A model generated the notes under the pieces. The model ran no database searches. It was not told the DNA's origin and was given only the letters and a program-made list of their open reading frames with translations. Source: Ctena decussata (lineage: Eukaryota; Mollusca; Bivalvia; Lucinida; Lucinidae). Taken from it: a stretch of DNA of 64,000 bases. Each line of letters opens with the position of its first letter. Position 1 is the stretch's first letter. Shown here piece after piece: positions 45,940-57,465 of this stretch. The position numbers and the translations under genes are program-made. The stretch spans positions 72,001 to 136,000 of the forward strand of contig OZ022501.1 of assembly GCA_963989385.1 (NCBI GenBank), given 5' to 3'.

Positions 45940-48900
45940 ATCTGGGGTGTAACTACAGTCAAAAAGTAAACTGTAGTAAAGGTGTAAGAGTAATGGTTAA
46001 GGTGGGTTAACATCTTTGTGTGCCTACAGTCAAAAAGTAAAATCTAGTAAAGGTGTAATGTAAATGGGTAAGGTGGGTTAACATCTGGGTGTTCCTACAG
46101 TCAAATAGTCAGCTATAGTTAAGGTGTAAAGGTAATGATTTCGGTGGGTGAACATCTGGGTTTACCTACAGTCAAGAAGTAAACTAAAGTAAAGGCGTAA
46201 GGGTAATGGTTATGGTGGGTTAATATCTGGGTGTACATACAGTCAAAAAGTAAACTGTAGTAAAGGTGTAAAGGCAATGATTTCGGTGGGTGAACAGTTT
46301 GGTGTGTCTACAGTCGAAAAGTAAACGCAAGTAAAGGTGTAGTGGTAATGGTTATGGTGGGTTAACATCTTGGTGTACCTACAGTCAAAAAGTAAAATCT
46401 AGTAAAGGTGTAATGGTGATGGGTAAGATGGTTTAACATCTGGGTGTTCCTATTGTCAAATAGCAAGCTATAGTAAAGGTGTAAAGGTAATGAGTACGGT
46501 GGGCGAACATCTGAGTCTACCTACAGTCAAAAAGTAAACTCTAGTAAAGGTGTAAGGGTAATGGTTAAGGTGGGTTAACATCTTGGTGTGCCTATAGTCA
46601 AAAAGTAAACTCAGTAAACGTATAAGGGTAATGGGTAAGGTGGGTTAACGTCTGGGTGTTCCTACAGTCAAATAGTAAGCTATCGTAAAGGTGTAAAGGT
46701 AATGATTTCGATGGGTTAACATCTGGGTTTACCTACAGTCAAAAAATAAACTCAAGTAAAGGTGTAAGGGTAATGGTTATGGTGGGTTTACATCTTGGTG
46801 TGCCTACAGTCAAAAAGTAAACTCAAGTAAAGGTGTAAGTGTAATGGTTATGGTGGTTTAACATCTTGGTGTACCTAGTCAAAAAGTAAAATCTAGTAAC
46901 GGTGTAATGGTAATGTGTAAGGTGGGTTAACATCTGGGTGTTCCTACAGTGTTCTAGTAAGCTATAGTAAAGGTGTAAAGGTAATGATTTCTGTGGGTGA
47001 ACATCTGGGTTTACCTACAGTCAAAAAGTAAACTCAAGTAAAGGTGTAAAGGTAATTGTTATGGTGGGTTAACATCTTGGTGTACCTAGAGTCAAAAAGT
47101 AAAATCTAGTAAAGGTGTAATGGTAATGGGTAAGGTGGGTTAATATCTGGGTGTTCCTACAATCAAATAGTAAGCTATAGTAAAGGTGTAAAGGTAATGA
47201 TTTCGGTTGTTGAACATCTGGTTTACCTTCAGTCAAAAAGTAAACTCAAATAAAGGTGTAAGGGTAATAGTTATGCTGGGTTAACATCTTGGTGTGCCTA
47301 CAGACAAAAAGTAAAATCTAGTAATGGTGTAATGTTAATGGGTAAGGTGTGTTAACATCTGGGTGTTCCTACAGTCAAATAGTAAGCTATAGTAAATGTG
47401 TAACGGTAATTGTTATGGTCGGTTAACATCTTGGTGTACCTAGAGTCAAAAAGTAAAATCTAGTAAAGGTGTAATGGTAATGGGTAAGGTGGGTTAATAT
47501 CTGGGTGTTCCTACAATCAAATAGTAAGCTATAGTAAAGGTGTAAAGGTAATGATTTCGGTTGTTGAACATCTGGTTTACCTACAGTCAAAAAGTAAACT
47601 GAAGTAAAGGTGTAAGGGTAATGGTTATGCTGGGTTAACATCTTGGTGTGCCTACAGACAAAAAGTAAAATCTAGTAATAGTGTAATGTTAATGGGTAAG
47701 GTGTGTTAACATCTGGGTGTTCCTACAGTCAAATAGTAAGCTAAAGTAAAGGTGTAAAGGCAATGATTTCGGTGGGTGAACATCTGGGTTTACCTACAGT
47801 CAAAAAGTAAACTCAAGTAAAGGTGTAAGGGTAATGGTTATGGAGGGGTTAACATCTTGGTGTGCCTACAGTCAAAAAGTAAAACCTAGTAAAGGTGTAA
47901 TGCTAATGGGTAAGGTGGGCTACTGTCTGGGTGTTCCTACGGTCAAATAGTAAGCTATAGTAAAGCTGTAAAGGTAATGATTTCGTTGGGTGAACATCTG
48001 GGTTTACCTATAGTCAAAACGTAAACTCAAGTAAAGGTGTAAGGGTAATGGTAATGGTGAGTTAACGTCATGGTGTACCTACAGTCAAAAGGTAAAATCT
48101 AGTAAAGGTAATGGGTAAGGTGGGTTAAGGTCTGGGTGTTCCTACAGTCAAATAGTAAGCTATAGCAAAGGTGTAAAGGTAATAATTTTGGTGGGTGAAC
48201 ATCTGGGTAAAGATGATTGTTAAATGTTTTTCATGGAATTTGCTTAGTCCGTTGTGGCCCGTCTCTTGGTCTAGGTTGTTTGGTTCAGTGGGGATGGCTG
48301 GGTTGCCGTCTGTTTGGGGAGGAGCTGCTGGCTCGGCTTGTCGCTTGTGGTTTGTTGTTTGTTGGGATGTCTTTGTCGGTCTTTCCCCTTGATGTTGGGG
48401 ATAGGGTTTGGGATCTGATTCAGTCAGTTCCTGAAGTGTAGGTACTCTTTTAATTTACCTACAGTCAAAAAGTAAACTCAAGTAATGGTGTAAGGGTAAT
48501 GATTTTGGTGGGTGAACATCTGGGTTTACCTACAGTCAAAAAGAAAACTCAAGTAAAGGTGTAAGTGTAATGGCTATGGTGGGTTAACATCTGGGTGTAC
48601 CTACATTCAAAAATTAAACTCTAGTAAACGTGTAAGGGAAATGGTTATGGTTAGTTTACATCTAGGTTTACCTACAGTCTAAAAGTAAATTCTAGTAAAG
48701 GTGTAATGGTAATGATTAAGGTTTGTCTACATCTGGGTATACCTACAGTCAAAAAGGAAACTCAAGTAAAGGTGTAAGGGTAATGGTTAAGGTGGGGTAA
48801 TATTTAGGTTTACCTACAGTCAAAAAGTAAAATCTAGTAAAGGTGTAATAATAATGGTTAAAGTTGGTTTACATCTGGATTTAATGACAATCAAATGGTA

Positions 48901-49315
48901 AACTCTATTAATGGTGTAAAGGTAATGGTTAAGGTAGGTAAATATCTGGTTGTACCAACAGTCAAAAAGTACACTCTAGTAAACTGTAAGGGTAATGGTT
49001 AAGGTGGGTTAACATCTGGGTGTACATACAGTCAAATTGTAAACTATATTAAAGGTTTAAAGATAATGGTTAAGGAGGGTTAACATCTGGGTGTACCTTC
49101 AGTCAAGAAGTAAACTCTAGTAAAGGTGTTAGAGTAATGGTTATGGTGGGTTAACATCTGGGTGTACCGACAATTAAATGGTAAACTCTAGTAAAGGTGT
49201 AATGGTAATAGTTAAGGTGGGTTAACATCTGGTAGTACCTATGCCCAATTGATAAATTCTAGTAAAGATGTGATGGTAATGGTTAAGGTGGTAGTTAGGG
49301 TAAAGGTTATAGTTT
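45940..49315 (+). repeat. 71-bp satellite, homogenised block
   Basis: Successive monomers alternate CATCTTGGTGTACCTACAG, ATCTGGGTGTTCCTACAGTC and CATCTGGGTTTACCTACAG, making higher-order units of about 210-220 bp. For example, the 47020-47330 and 47400-47640 stretches are almost identical. It is less diverged than other blocks, so amplification here is probably more recent. Confidence 0.9.
48207..48445. mobile_element. Insert shared in reverse with 51887-52115
   Basis: Non-satellite DNA whose reverse complement matches 51887-52115, for example ACAACGGACTAAGCAAATT and GAAAAACATTTAACAAT. It interrupts a satellite monomer between CATCTGGGT and TTACCTACAG. It contains overlapping + strand frames of 65 and 74 residues with no recognised motif. 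Confidence 0.75.
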
Positions 49316-50245
49316 ACAGTAGCCTAAGACAATTTTTTCCACAAAAAAATCACAGAAGTCTATTTATAGTAACAACCCTTACTTCAGGTAAACCTAGCAT
49401 AAGTAATTCGTTATTATAATCAAAGGTATCTCACACCATATATAGCAATGATAAATTTGAACTTTATAACTACTAAGACATGCACTTTTTATGCATTCTT
49501 TAAAAGTGATTGTTGAGCCCCCAGTGACCGTTTGAAGGCAGTGGTTCTGATATGGCTCTCTGTTGCCTGTTTTTAGGTCAGACTTTCGGTGATGTTTCAC
49601 CTTATGTTTGTTCATTATACTTTTAGTTTGGTTTGGGTTGCTTAGGCATTTGTTCTCATCGTATATTGTCTACTTGTAATTTTAGTCATTTCCCATTTTG
49701 GTTTTGAGTGCAGGATTTGTCTTCTGATTGTCCAGTTCCTGTTCATTGCTTTCTCATTACTGAATTCCATTCTACCACAATCATTGTGTTCCTGAAATTT
49801 TTGTGTCTTGGAAGAAGTTTTCTTGTATCGGAAACTTTCACATTTGTTTTTTAAAGACAGAAGCACATCACTAGAGCAAAATCATTTATGTATCTTTTTG
49901 AAAATCTGGTAGTTATTTCCAGCTGACATTTACAACAATATTTGTATGTATAATAAAGAAAGTATTGGACTGAAAATTGAATGATACAATCAAGAATATA
50001 AAATGGCAAATATCTTACCTCAGATTATCCAGATTACAATAATTCCAACAATATTTATTTTTTTATCTAATTGCTTCGATTTGTATCCAACCTTGCACAT
50101 CAGGCGCCCCCGAACAAATGATTTGAATTTGTAAACCACGTAACACTATCCCAAATCCCACGTGATATCAATAGCCAATCAAAATGCAAGGGCCAATCTA
50201 GGGCCCATTCGAGAGGGCCCATCTCGCCAAAATGCTCTTACCCTA
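49316..50245. repeat. Dispersed subtelomeric module, copy 3 (longest)
   Basis: Matches copy 2 at both ends, plus a middle section (about 49612-49997) lacking in copy 2. The end of that section (ACAATCAAGAATAT) is kept in copy 1 at about 37240, so copy 2 more likely lost it. No coding potential is seen. Confidence 0.88.
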
Positions 50246-50318
50246 AACCCTAAACCCTAACCCTAACCCTAATCCTCTCTAACCCTAACCCTAACCCTAA
50301 CCCCTAACCCTAAACCAA
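50246..50318. repeat. Interstitial telomeric tract 3
   Basis: About 70 bp of CCCTAAACCCTAACCCTAAC variants, again C-rich on the + strand. Confidence 0.9.
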
Positions 50319-50600
50319 TTGTAGGACAAAGTCCTTAATTGTAAGGAAAAGGACAAAAAAAAAATATCTCAGCTTCTAGACGTCGTTGACCATTGATGTA
50401 TATATGTTTTGGAAACAACTTTTCACTAGCTTCATAAAATAGGGTATGAAGTACTTGCAGTCCTGGTGTAAGTTTTTCTTTGAATTACTATATTTATCAT
50501 TAATTTGAAGATTTTTTTCGAAGAAGAAAATCAAAAGATAGATTAAGTTCGGACAGCGTTTTTTTTTTTTTTTCGTTTTTGTTTTTGGAAATGTAGGAAA
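50319..50600. other. AT-rich spacer
   Basis: GTAGGACAAAGTCC words at the start resemble the 275-bp satellite. The rest is AT-rich with T14 and A10 runs. The 141-residue - strand frame is low-complexity and unsupported. Confidence 0.5.
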
Positions 50601-52340
50601 AAAAAGGCCCATTCGGTACCAAAGTTTACCGAATAATAAGTATGTCCAGAAGTGTCCCAGAACTAATATTTTACCAGGGTTATAAAGCCTAGTTCCCAAA
50701 GTACGCGATAAATTGATTCTAGCATCCTCGTTAATCTCTAAGAGGAAAAAAAAGGTTGTATCAAAACGGCTTTTGTACCGTTCAGTCCAATGTTCAGGCA
50801 ATAACCCTAGACCTTTTCCAAACAGAGAGGGTACTAAAACTAATATATATCATGTTCTAGAAACCCCTCTAACGAACCCTGTTAAGTATACCCATATCTG
50901 TATCGGAAAGCTATAGGGTTTGGTGTCAAATGTTTATTGCGAGTAGAACTGCAGAACGAAAGCCATAATTGTTGGGTAAAGGCCACATTCGTGAAACTGT
51001 AGGAAAAAGGCCATTTCGGTACCCCCGTTTGCCAGATTGTAAGATTGTCGAGGAATATCCCATAACTATAGTTTTACCAGGGTTAAGAAGCCTAGTTTCC
51101 AGAGTGTAAGGTAAATTATTTCCAGTGTCCTGTAAATATCTCTAATAGTACAATCAATTGGTTTGAATACAGCCGTTATTCCTTCTACATTGTAGGGACA
51201 AGGCTAAGTTTATTGCAAATAGAACTGCAGGACAAAGTCCATAATTGTTGGTAAAGGCCACATTCTTGAAACTGTATGAAAAAAGGCCAGTTTGGTACCG
51301 CTGTTTACCAGATTGTAAGTTGTCCAGGAAAATCCCAGAACTAGAGTTTAAATAGGGTTAAAAAGCCTAGTTTCCGGAGTGTAAGATAAATTATTTCCAG
51401 CGTCCTGTAAATATCTCTAACGGTGCAATTAAGTTATTTAAATAAAGCGGTAATGCCCTCTATAATGTCGGGACAAGGCCAAGTTTATTGCTAATAGAAC
51501 TAGAGGACAAAGGCCATAATTGTTGGGTAAAGGCCACATTCTTGAAACTGTAGGAAAAAGGCCAGTTCGGTACCGCTGTTTACCAGATTGTAAAATTGTC
51601 CAGGAATATCCCAGAACTAGAGTTTTGCCAGGGTTAAAAAGCCTAGTTTCCAGATTGTAAGATATATATTTCCAGTGTCCTGTAAATATCTCTAACGGTA
51701 CAATCAAGTTGGTTTGAATACAGCGGTTATTCCTTCTATAATGTAGTGACAAGGCCAAGTTTATTGCGGATAGAACTGCAGGACAAAGTCCATAATTGTT
51801 GTTGGCTTAAGGCCACATTCTTGAAACTGTAGGAAATCGGCCAGTTCGGTACCGTTGTTTACCAGATTGTAAATTTAAAGAGTAACTACACTTCAGGAAC
51901 TGACTGAATCAGATCCCAAACCCTATCCCCAACATCAAAGGGAAAGATTGACAAAGACATCCCAACAAACAATACATTACAAGTGATAAGCCGAGTCAGA
52001 AGCTCTTTCCAAATAGATGGCAACTCAGCTATCTTTATTGAACTAAATAATTTAGACCAACAGACGGGTTACAACGGACTAAGCAAATTATATGAAAAAC
52101 ATTTAACAATTATTTTTACCTATTTTCTATTTTTATGATAGAAGGATTAAACTGAGAACACAATAAATTAAACAGCACCGAACATATAACAAATGCAACT
52201 GCAACAAAAGTACCGCCTTGGGACTCTCAGTAATAACTACTGGGGGGTTTAAACCGGTTTTACTGGGCCCAAGATTGTCCAGGTATATCTCAGAACTAGA
52301 GTTTTACCAGGATTAGAAAGCCGAGTTTCCAGAGTGTCCA
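50600..52340. repeat. 275-bp satellite, about 5 copies
   Basis: The word AGAACTGCAGGACAAAGTCC starts at 50946, 51222, 51497 and 51772 (spacing 275-276 bp). Each unit has GGCCAGTTCGGTACCG, GTTTACCAGATTGTAAGATT, CCCAGAACTAGAGTTTTACC and AAGCCTAGTTTCCAGAGTGT. The first copy (50600-50945) is diverged. The last is split by an insertion at 51884-52263. Confidence 0.92.
51884..52263. mobile_element. Insertion in the 275-bp satellite, ending in the stem-loop
   Basis: About 380 bp between ACCAGATTGTAAATTT and AAGATTGTCCAGG of the satellite. Its first 230 bp match 48207-48445 in reverse, and its end carries ACCGCCTTGGGACTCTCAGT with AATAACTACTGGGGGG, the stem-loop seen four other times in the window. 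The two features therefore belong to opposite ends of one element family. Confidence 0.75.
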
Positions 52341-52440
52341 ACAGATATATCACATATACAACTGTTAGAGCCCCATCTCTTTGTTAAAGGTCCAGGTTTA
52401 TTGCCTGAAAATTCGTTCAAAAGATATAAAATTCGTTTTA
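52341..52440. other. Short spacer
   Basis: Non-repeat AT-rich junction between the 275-bp satellite and the GC-rich field. No feature is seen. Confidence 0.4.
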
Positions 52441-54085
52441 AAACAACATAGTCCTAAGCCCGCGAGAATCGACCCTGGAAAAAGGGGCCGCTTCTTCGGG
52501 GACTGGACATGCATGCGGTCCCGCGAACATCCCTTCTCATGCAGGGGGGCCGCGTGTGCGGGGACTGGACATGCATGTGTCTCAGCGAACGTCTCCTCTG
52601 CTGTAGAGCGGTAGCGGGAGCAGAGACACTCTGATGTTGAGGGACCGCGTTTGCGGGGACTGGACCTGCATGCGTCCCCGCGTAAGTCCCCTCTGCTGTA
52701 GAGCGGTAGCGTATGCGGATACACACTCTGATGTAACGCAACCGCGTGTGCGGGGACAGGACCTGCATACGTCCCCGCGAACGTCCCCTTTGCTGTAGAG
52801 CGGTAGCGGGTGCGGATACACACTCTGCGTGTGCGGGTACTGGACCTGCATGCGCCCCCGCGAACGTCCCCTCTGATGTAGAATGTTAGCGTATGCGGAG
52901 ACACTCTCTGATGTAGACAGGCCGCGTGTGCGGGGACTGGACCTGCATGTGTTCCTGGTGTAGAGCGGTAGCGGGAGCGGAGACACTCTCTGGATCTGTC
53001 CTCGCACACGCGGTCCCGTTACATCAGAGAGTGTCTCCGCATCCCCTACCGCTGTACAACAGAAGGGACGTTCGCGGGGACGCATGCAGGTCCAGTTCCC
53101 GCAGTCGCGGTCTCTCTACATCAGAGAGTGTCTCCGCACCCGCTACCGCTCTACATCAGGAAAACATGCAGTTCCAGTTTTATTTTATTTTATTTTTTCG
53201 GCTACACATGCTGAGTGTGCTGTACTACATGCATAACATCTATCTATTATTCTGAAAATAACCATCAACCTTTTTTCCTCTTCTGCGAAAATCTCAAACC
53301 CTCTGGTCATAATGATTGTGCATACTCTGCGTCCACCTTCCCAAAACATCTCGTACCGTGTTTAAGAAATTCGTCTATTTTTTATCTTGTGCAAAACACA
53401 AAACATGGTCACCAGGCATGAGTGTGTAGGGACAAGACCCTCTGGACCTGCATGCGTCCCCGCGAACGTCCCCACTGCAGTAAGGCGGTAGCGGGTGCTG
53501 AGACACTCTCTGATGTAGAGGGGCCGCGTGTGCGGGGACTGGACCTGCATGCGTCCCCGCGTACGTCCCCTCAAATTTAGAGCGGTAACGGAGACAGTCT
53601 CTGATGTAGGGGGACCGCGTGTGCGGGGACTGGACCTGCATGCGTCCCCTCTGCTGTGGAGCGATAGCGGGTGCGGAGACAGACTCTGATGTAGAGGAGC
53701 CGATAGTGCGGGGACTGGACCTGCATGCGTCCCCGAGAACATCCTCTGCGGTAGCGGGTGCGGAGACACATTCTGATATTGAGGGGCCGCGTGTGCGAGG
53801 AATGGACCGGCATGCGTCCCAGCGAACGTCCCCTCTGATTTATAGGGGTAGCATGCGCGGAAACACTCTGCATGCGACCCCGTGAGTATCTTCCCCGATG
53901 TTAAGGGCGGCGTGTGCGGGGACTGGACCGGCATGCGTCCCTGCGAACGTCCCCTCTGATTTAGAGGGGTGGCGTGTGCGGAGACACATTGCATGCGACC
54001 CCGCGAGAATCTCCCCTGGTGTTAGGGGCCGCGTGTGCGTGGACTGCACCTGCATGCGTCCCCGCGAACGTCCCATGGGCAGAAA
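52441..54085. repeat. GC-rich minisatellite, field 2
   Basis: Units of about 115-125 bp: GGACTGGACCTGCATGCG, TCCCCGCGAACGTCCCCTCT, GATGTAGAGCGGTAGCGGGT and GCGGAGACACTCTGATGTAG. It is related to 3194-6771, but with GCGAACG and GATGTAGAG variants. The orientation flips to reverse complement between about 52990 and 53160. The 203-, 167- and 210-residue - strand frames are repeat translations. Confidence 0.93.
53164..53428. other. AT-rich interruption in field 2
   Basis: About 265 bp of non-repeat DNA beginning TTTTATTTTATTTTATTTTT. It lies exactly where the minisatellite returns from inverted to forward orientation. No coding frame or clear transposon end is seen. Confidence 0.6.
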
Positions 54086-54365
54086 TGGAGTGTAGATTCA
54101 CCTAGCCACCGTATCAATGTCGATAAGTGACACGTTCATTTTATAATGGGCTGACATCGGACATGTTATTTTCTGAGCCAATAAAACTGTTAATACCTTA
54201 GATAAACAAATTATTGTTGATGATTCCTAAATCTACATTAACTCTATTTTACAAACATATAACTTTCATATTGTTTGGATGAGAAAAAGTTAGGTCATTT
54301 TTATATGTAATATCCATACCCTTCTTTCTATTAACCACAATATAAAAATCATACAAGAATTCCGC
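54086..54365. other. Unique spacer
   Basis: AT-rich single-copy DNA. No gene or repeat is recognised. Confidence 0.4.
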
Positions 54366-55437
54366 GGAATGCTATGTCGCACCTGCATTGCGTTTCCACA
54401 GTAGTAAAGACTATATAGTTAAAAGAACTTTATGAAAAATGGACAAAAATGCTAGGGTCAACACAATTTTGGATGTAAAATTTTACTAAGTTAGAGGAGC
54501 ATGAAATATAGGCAAAGGGTAGGAATAACTGCAACATCCCTCGTGAACATTCTAAGAAGAAACTTTATGCCAGATGACTACAGGTATCATACTTTCAGAC
54601 GAAAGGACTAAAGCGCCAGGGCCGATATATATTTTGGGGTTTAAAATTTTGCGAAGTCAGCAGAGCATGAAATATATGTAAAGGGTAAATTAATTGCATC
54701 AGCCCTCAAGAACATTCTAAGAAGAAACTGGATGCCAGGTTTGATGATTCTAGGTATCATAAATCGTGAGAAATGGACTTAACCACTAGGGTGGACATAA
54801 TTTTGAACATAAAATTTTACTAAGTCCGCAGAGCATGAAATAAAGGTGAAGGTATAAATAAGAGCAATAGCCCTCGAAAACATTCTTAGAAGAAGCTTTA
54901 TACCAGGTTTGATGATTGTAGGTATCATAATTTGCGAGATATCTACTTAAACGCTAGGGTTGACGTAATTGTTGAGGGACGGTTTTACAAAGTCAGCAGA
55001 GCATAAAATAAGGGTGAAGGTATAAATAAGAGCAACAACCCTCAAGAACACTCTAAGAAGAAGCTTTATGCCAGGTTTGATGATTGTAGGTATCGTAGTT
55101 TGAGAGAAATGGACTTAAATGCTAGGGTCGACGCTAGGGTCGACGTAATTGATAGTGGCCTGTTTTACGAAGTCAGCAGAGCATAAAATACAGGGTAAGG
55201 GGAAAAATAAGAGCAACAGCCCTCAAGAACATCCTAAGAAGAAGCTTTATGCCAGGTTTGATGATTGTAGGTATCATACCTTGCGAGAAATGGACTTAAA
55301 TGCTAGACAGCCTAAGGTCGACATAATTGTTGACGGACGGACGTACGGACGGACGGACGGACGAACGGAATGACTGACGTACGGACGGACGGAAAAGTGA
55401 ACTCCTATATCGCATCTTGCTAAAGCAGGTGCGACAA
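54366..55437. mobile_element. Second pearl/HINE-like element, 170-bp core repeats
   Basis: The left end has TGTCGCACCTGC, and the right end, GCAGGTGCGACA, is its exact inverse complement. Between them lie five monomers of about 170-180 bp, with AAGAAGAAGCTTTATGCCAG near 54551, 54719, 54889, 55059 and 55238. Then come a GACG/GTACG microsatellite (55330-55395) and a terminal near-palindrome CGCATCTTGCT-AA-AGCAGGTGCG. The architecture copies the 13310-22010 element with unrelated core sequence. It encodes no protein. Confidence 0.7.
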
Positions 55438-56860
55438 AAAAACGACCCCCCTTTGATTAAAAAAAAACGATTAAAACAACATTATTTTTTTCCATTAAAT
55501 ATAAAATTGCTGATACTTCCTAAAACTAGAAAGACTTATCTTTCTAAAGGTATATAATTCATATTTCTGCTTTTTTAAAAAAGTTAGGTCATTTTTCAAA
55601 AAAGCCTAGTGGACGAAGCAACTAAAACTGCATTTTACCGAGTAAGACCGGTTTGCAGCAAGCGGTTGATGACGGATAAAATTCATACCTAGCACTATTC
55701 TATTCCACTGTTAAAACTGTTAACTATTCGCATACACAGGTAATACTAACAACAATTATAATAATATAAATAATAATGATAATAATAAAGCCTGCGGTAT
55801 GGTTTTAGTAATGTTTTTAAATTAATGTTTGAAGAAATTTTATTAAAATATGGAAAAATATGGTAACACTATATGCCCATCAATCTATCTTAATTATATA
55901 TAGGATTCCATTATTAACTTACTAAAAAGAAAATATTATCAATTCGCAGGTTTAATTAGCTCCTTGATGTGCAATTAGCTTTTTGAATTGCGGCCCGCGT
56001 CTTTCTATAATATATTTTTTCATATAAACAATGTTTACACGTTTAGTAAAGGCGCAATCATTTTTCTATAATTGTTGTCTAAGCAATTAAGATTCGGTGT
56101 GTCTTCCTAATTAGGCGTCATTAAAAAAGGTTGTTGTGGTCTGTGATCTTTCGCATCTGAAGTAGTCCTAATGTTAAGATTAACTGAAGATTAACTGAAA
56201 AGTGTGAAAAGTTTATTACTCAAACAGCTGCATTAATTGACACAACTAAATTGTGCAACTATCTATAGGCTACGCCCATTTGTTACCATTAAACCATATC
56301 TCCTAACTAAACGTAACAAAAGGGGTTATTTAGGAATCAAATTTTGCATAAAATACTGATACTCATTAGAATCTCCTCGTTGATATGTTGCTCAGAATCT
56401 CCTCGCCGAGGCGATTCCTAAAGAGTCCACTCAGCATTTGTGTTATTTGAAATGTTTAAGGAAATAAATCCTTAAATACTTTTTCAAGTTAAGTTCTTAA
56501 TCTATTTGTTTTATTATTGAATTGCCCCTCTTGACAAAGAAATCAAACTTGATTGACCTGTGTTAACAACTTACTAGTTATATTGCTGCGGTAAATATGG
56601 CCACGCGACGATTTATTTATTGCCCAGCTTATCTGACAATATACAATATGCGGTCATAAAACCGATAAGATAAACAGAGTAATTAATTGTTTTACTCATA
56701 AATTAGATAATATTTTTTGCTTTCTGAAGGGTAGATTACCAAATATAAACTAAACACTCAGAACGACGAATTAGAATTAAATTTATAAGATCTAATAAGA
56801 ATTATATTTATTGTGTCTGATTACCCATGGACATTAGCGTCATTTCATATTTAGATGATC
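55438..56860. other. Unique AT-rich DNA
   Basis: Single-copy-like, very AT-rich DNA with AATAATAATGATAATAATAA near 55765. Short frames only, none with recognisable motifs. Nothing is assignable. Confidence 0.4.
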
Positions 56861-57295
56861 TCACCGCTGTACTGCTGATCCGAGTCTCACAGGCTGGTAG
56901 CCACGCTTCTTCAGACGGGAAGCTCTGCTTTGCTCTCAATCAGCGTGCGCATATGCGTTATGTGCATGCTGGTTTGGATCTTTTTTCATACATATGTCAT
57001 AAAACACATTTTGGCTTGACATGCATATTTGAGCCGCGATACGACAAAACCGACAATGTTGGCACATGAACCATCTATTGAATCCACTGTCTGTAAATAC
57101 TGTAGACAATGTAAATGTTTCTTGGCTCACTGTATATTTTTGTTATTACCATTATTATTACTACTATGATCTCTTGAGCTGTTGCTGGTTGTAAATTCCA
57201 CGATGAGCTGGCTTGTTTATCGGTGGCCCATCATCTATGTATTTCTCTTGTAATATTATGTATGAGCTATTACCTGAGATTGACAGTAAAGCGGC

Positions 57296-57465
57296 ATGTA
57301 CGACCAGCGAAGGCTCATTTCGCTGATTAAGACCAGCGAAGGCTCAGTTCAGACTGTGCATACGCGCAGTTTGGTCATAGGCTTCGTTGGTTGCGTTAGA
57401 TTAAGGCACAGTTCACACTGAGCATACGGGCAGGTTAATCATAGCCTTCGCTGGTTGTATTAGCC
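57296..57465. repeat. Foldback repeat, ACCAGCGAAGGC family
   Basis: ACCAGCGAAGGC occurs at 57303 and 57332, and its inverse AGCCTTCGCTGGT at 57442-57454. A direct repeat of about 75 bp (CAGACTGTGCATACGCGCAG against CACACTGAGCATACGGGCAG) lies between. This suggests a decayed foldback MITE. Confidence 0.6.

Noticed and set aside
48195..48441. Two overlapping + strand frames suggesting a retroelement protein
   Set aside because: Neither shows reverse transcriptase, endonuclease or RNase H motifs. The region is kept as a mobile-element fragment only because a second copy exists.
50376..50801. 141-residue - strand frame
   Set aside because: Low-complexity Lys/Phe-rich translation of AT-rich DNA and satellite. 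No domain is seen.
52398..54076. Frames up to 210 residues on the - strand
   Set aside because: They translate the second GC-rich minisatellite field. Several overlap in different phases with equal openness.
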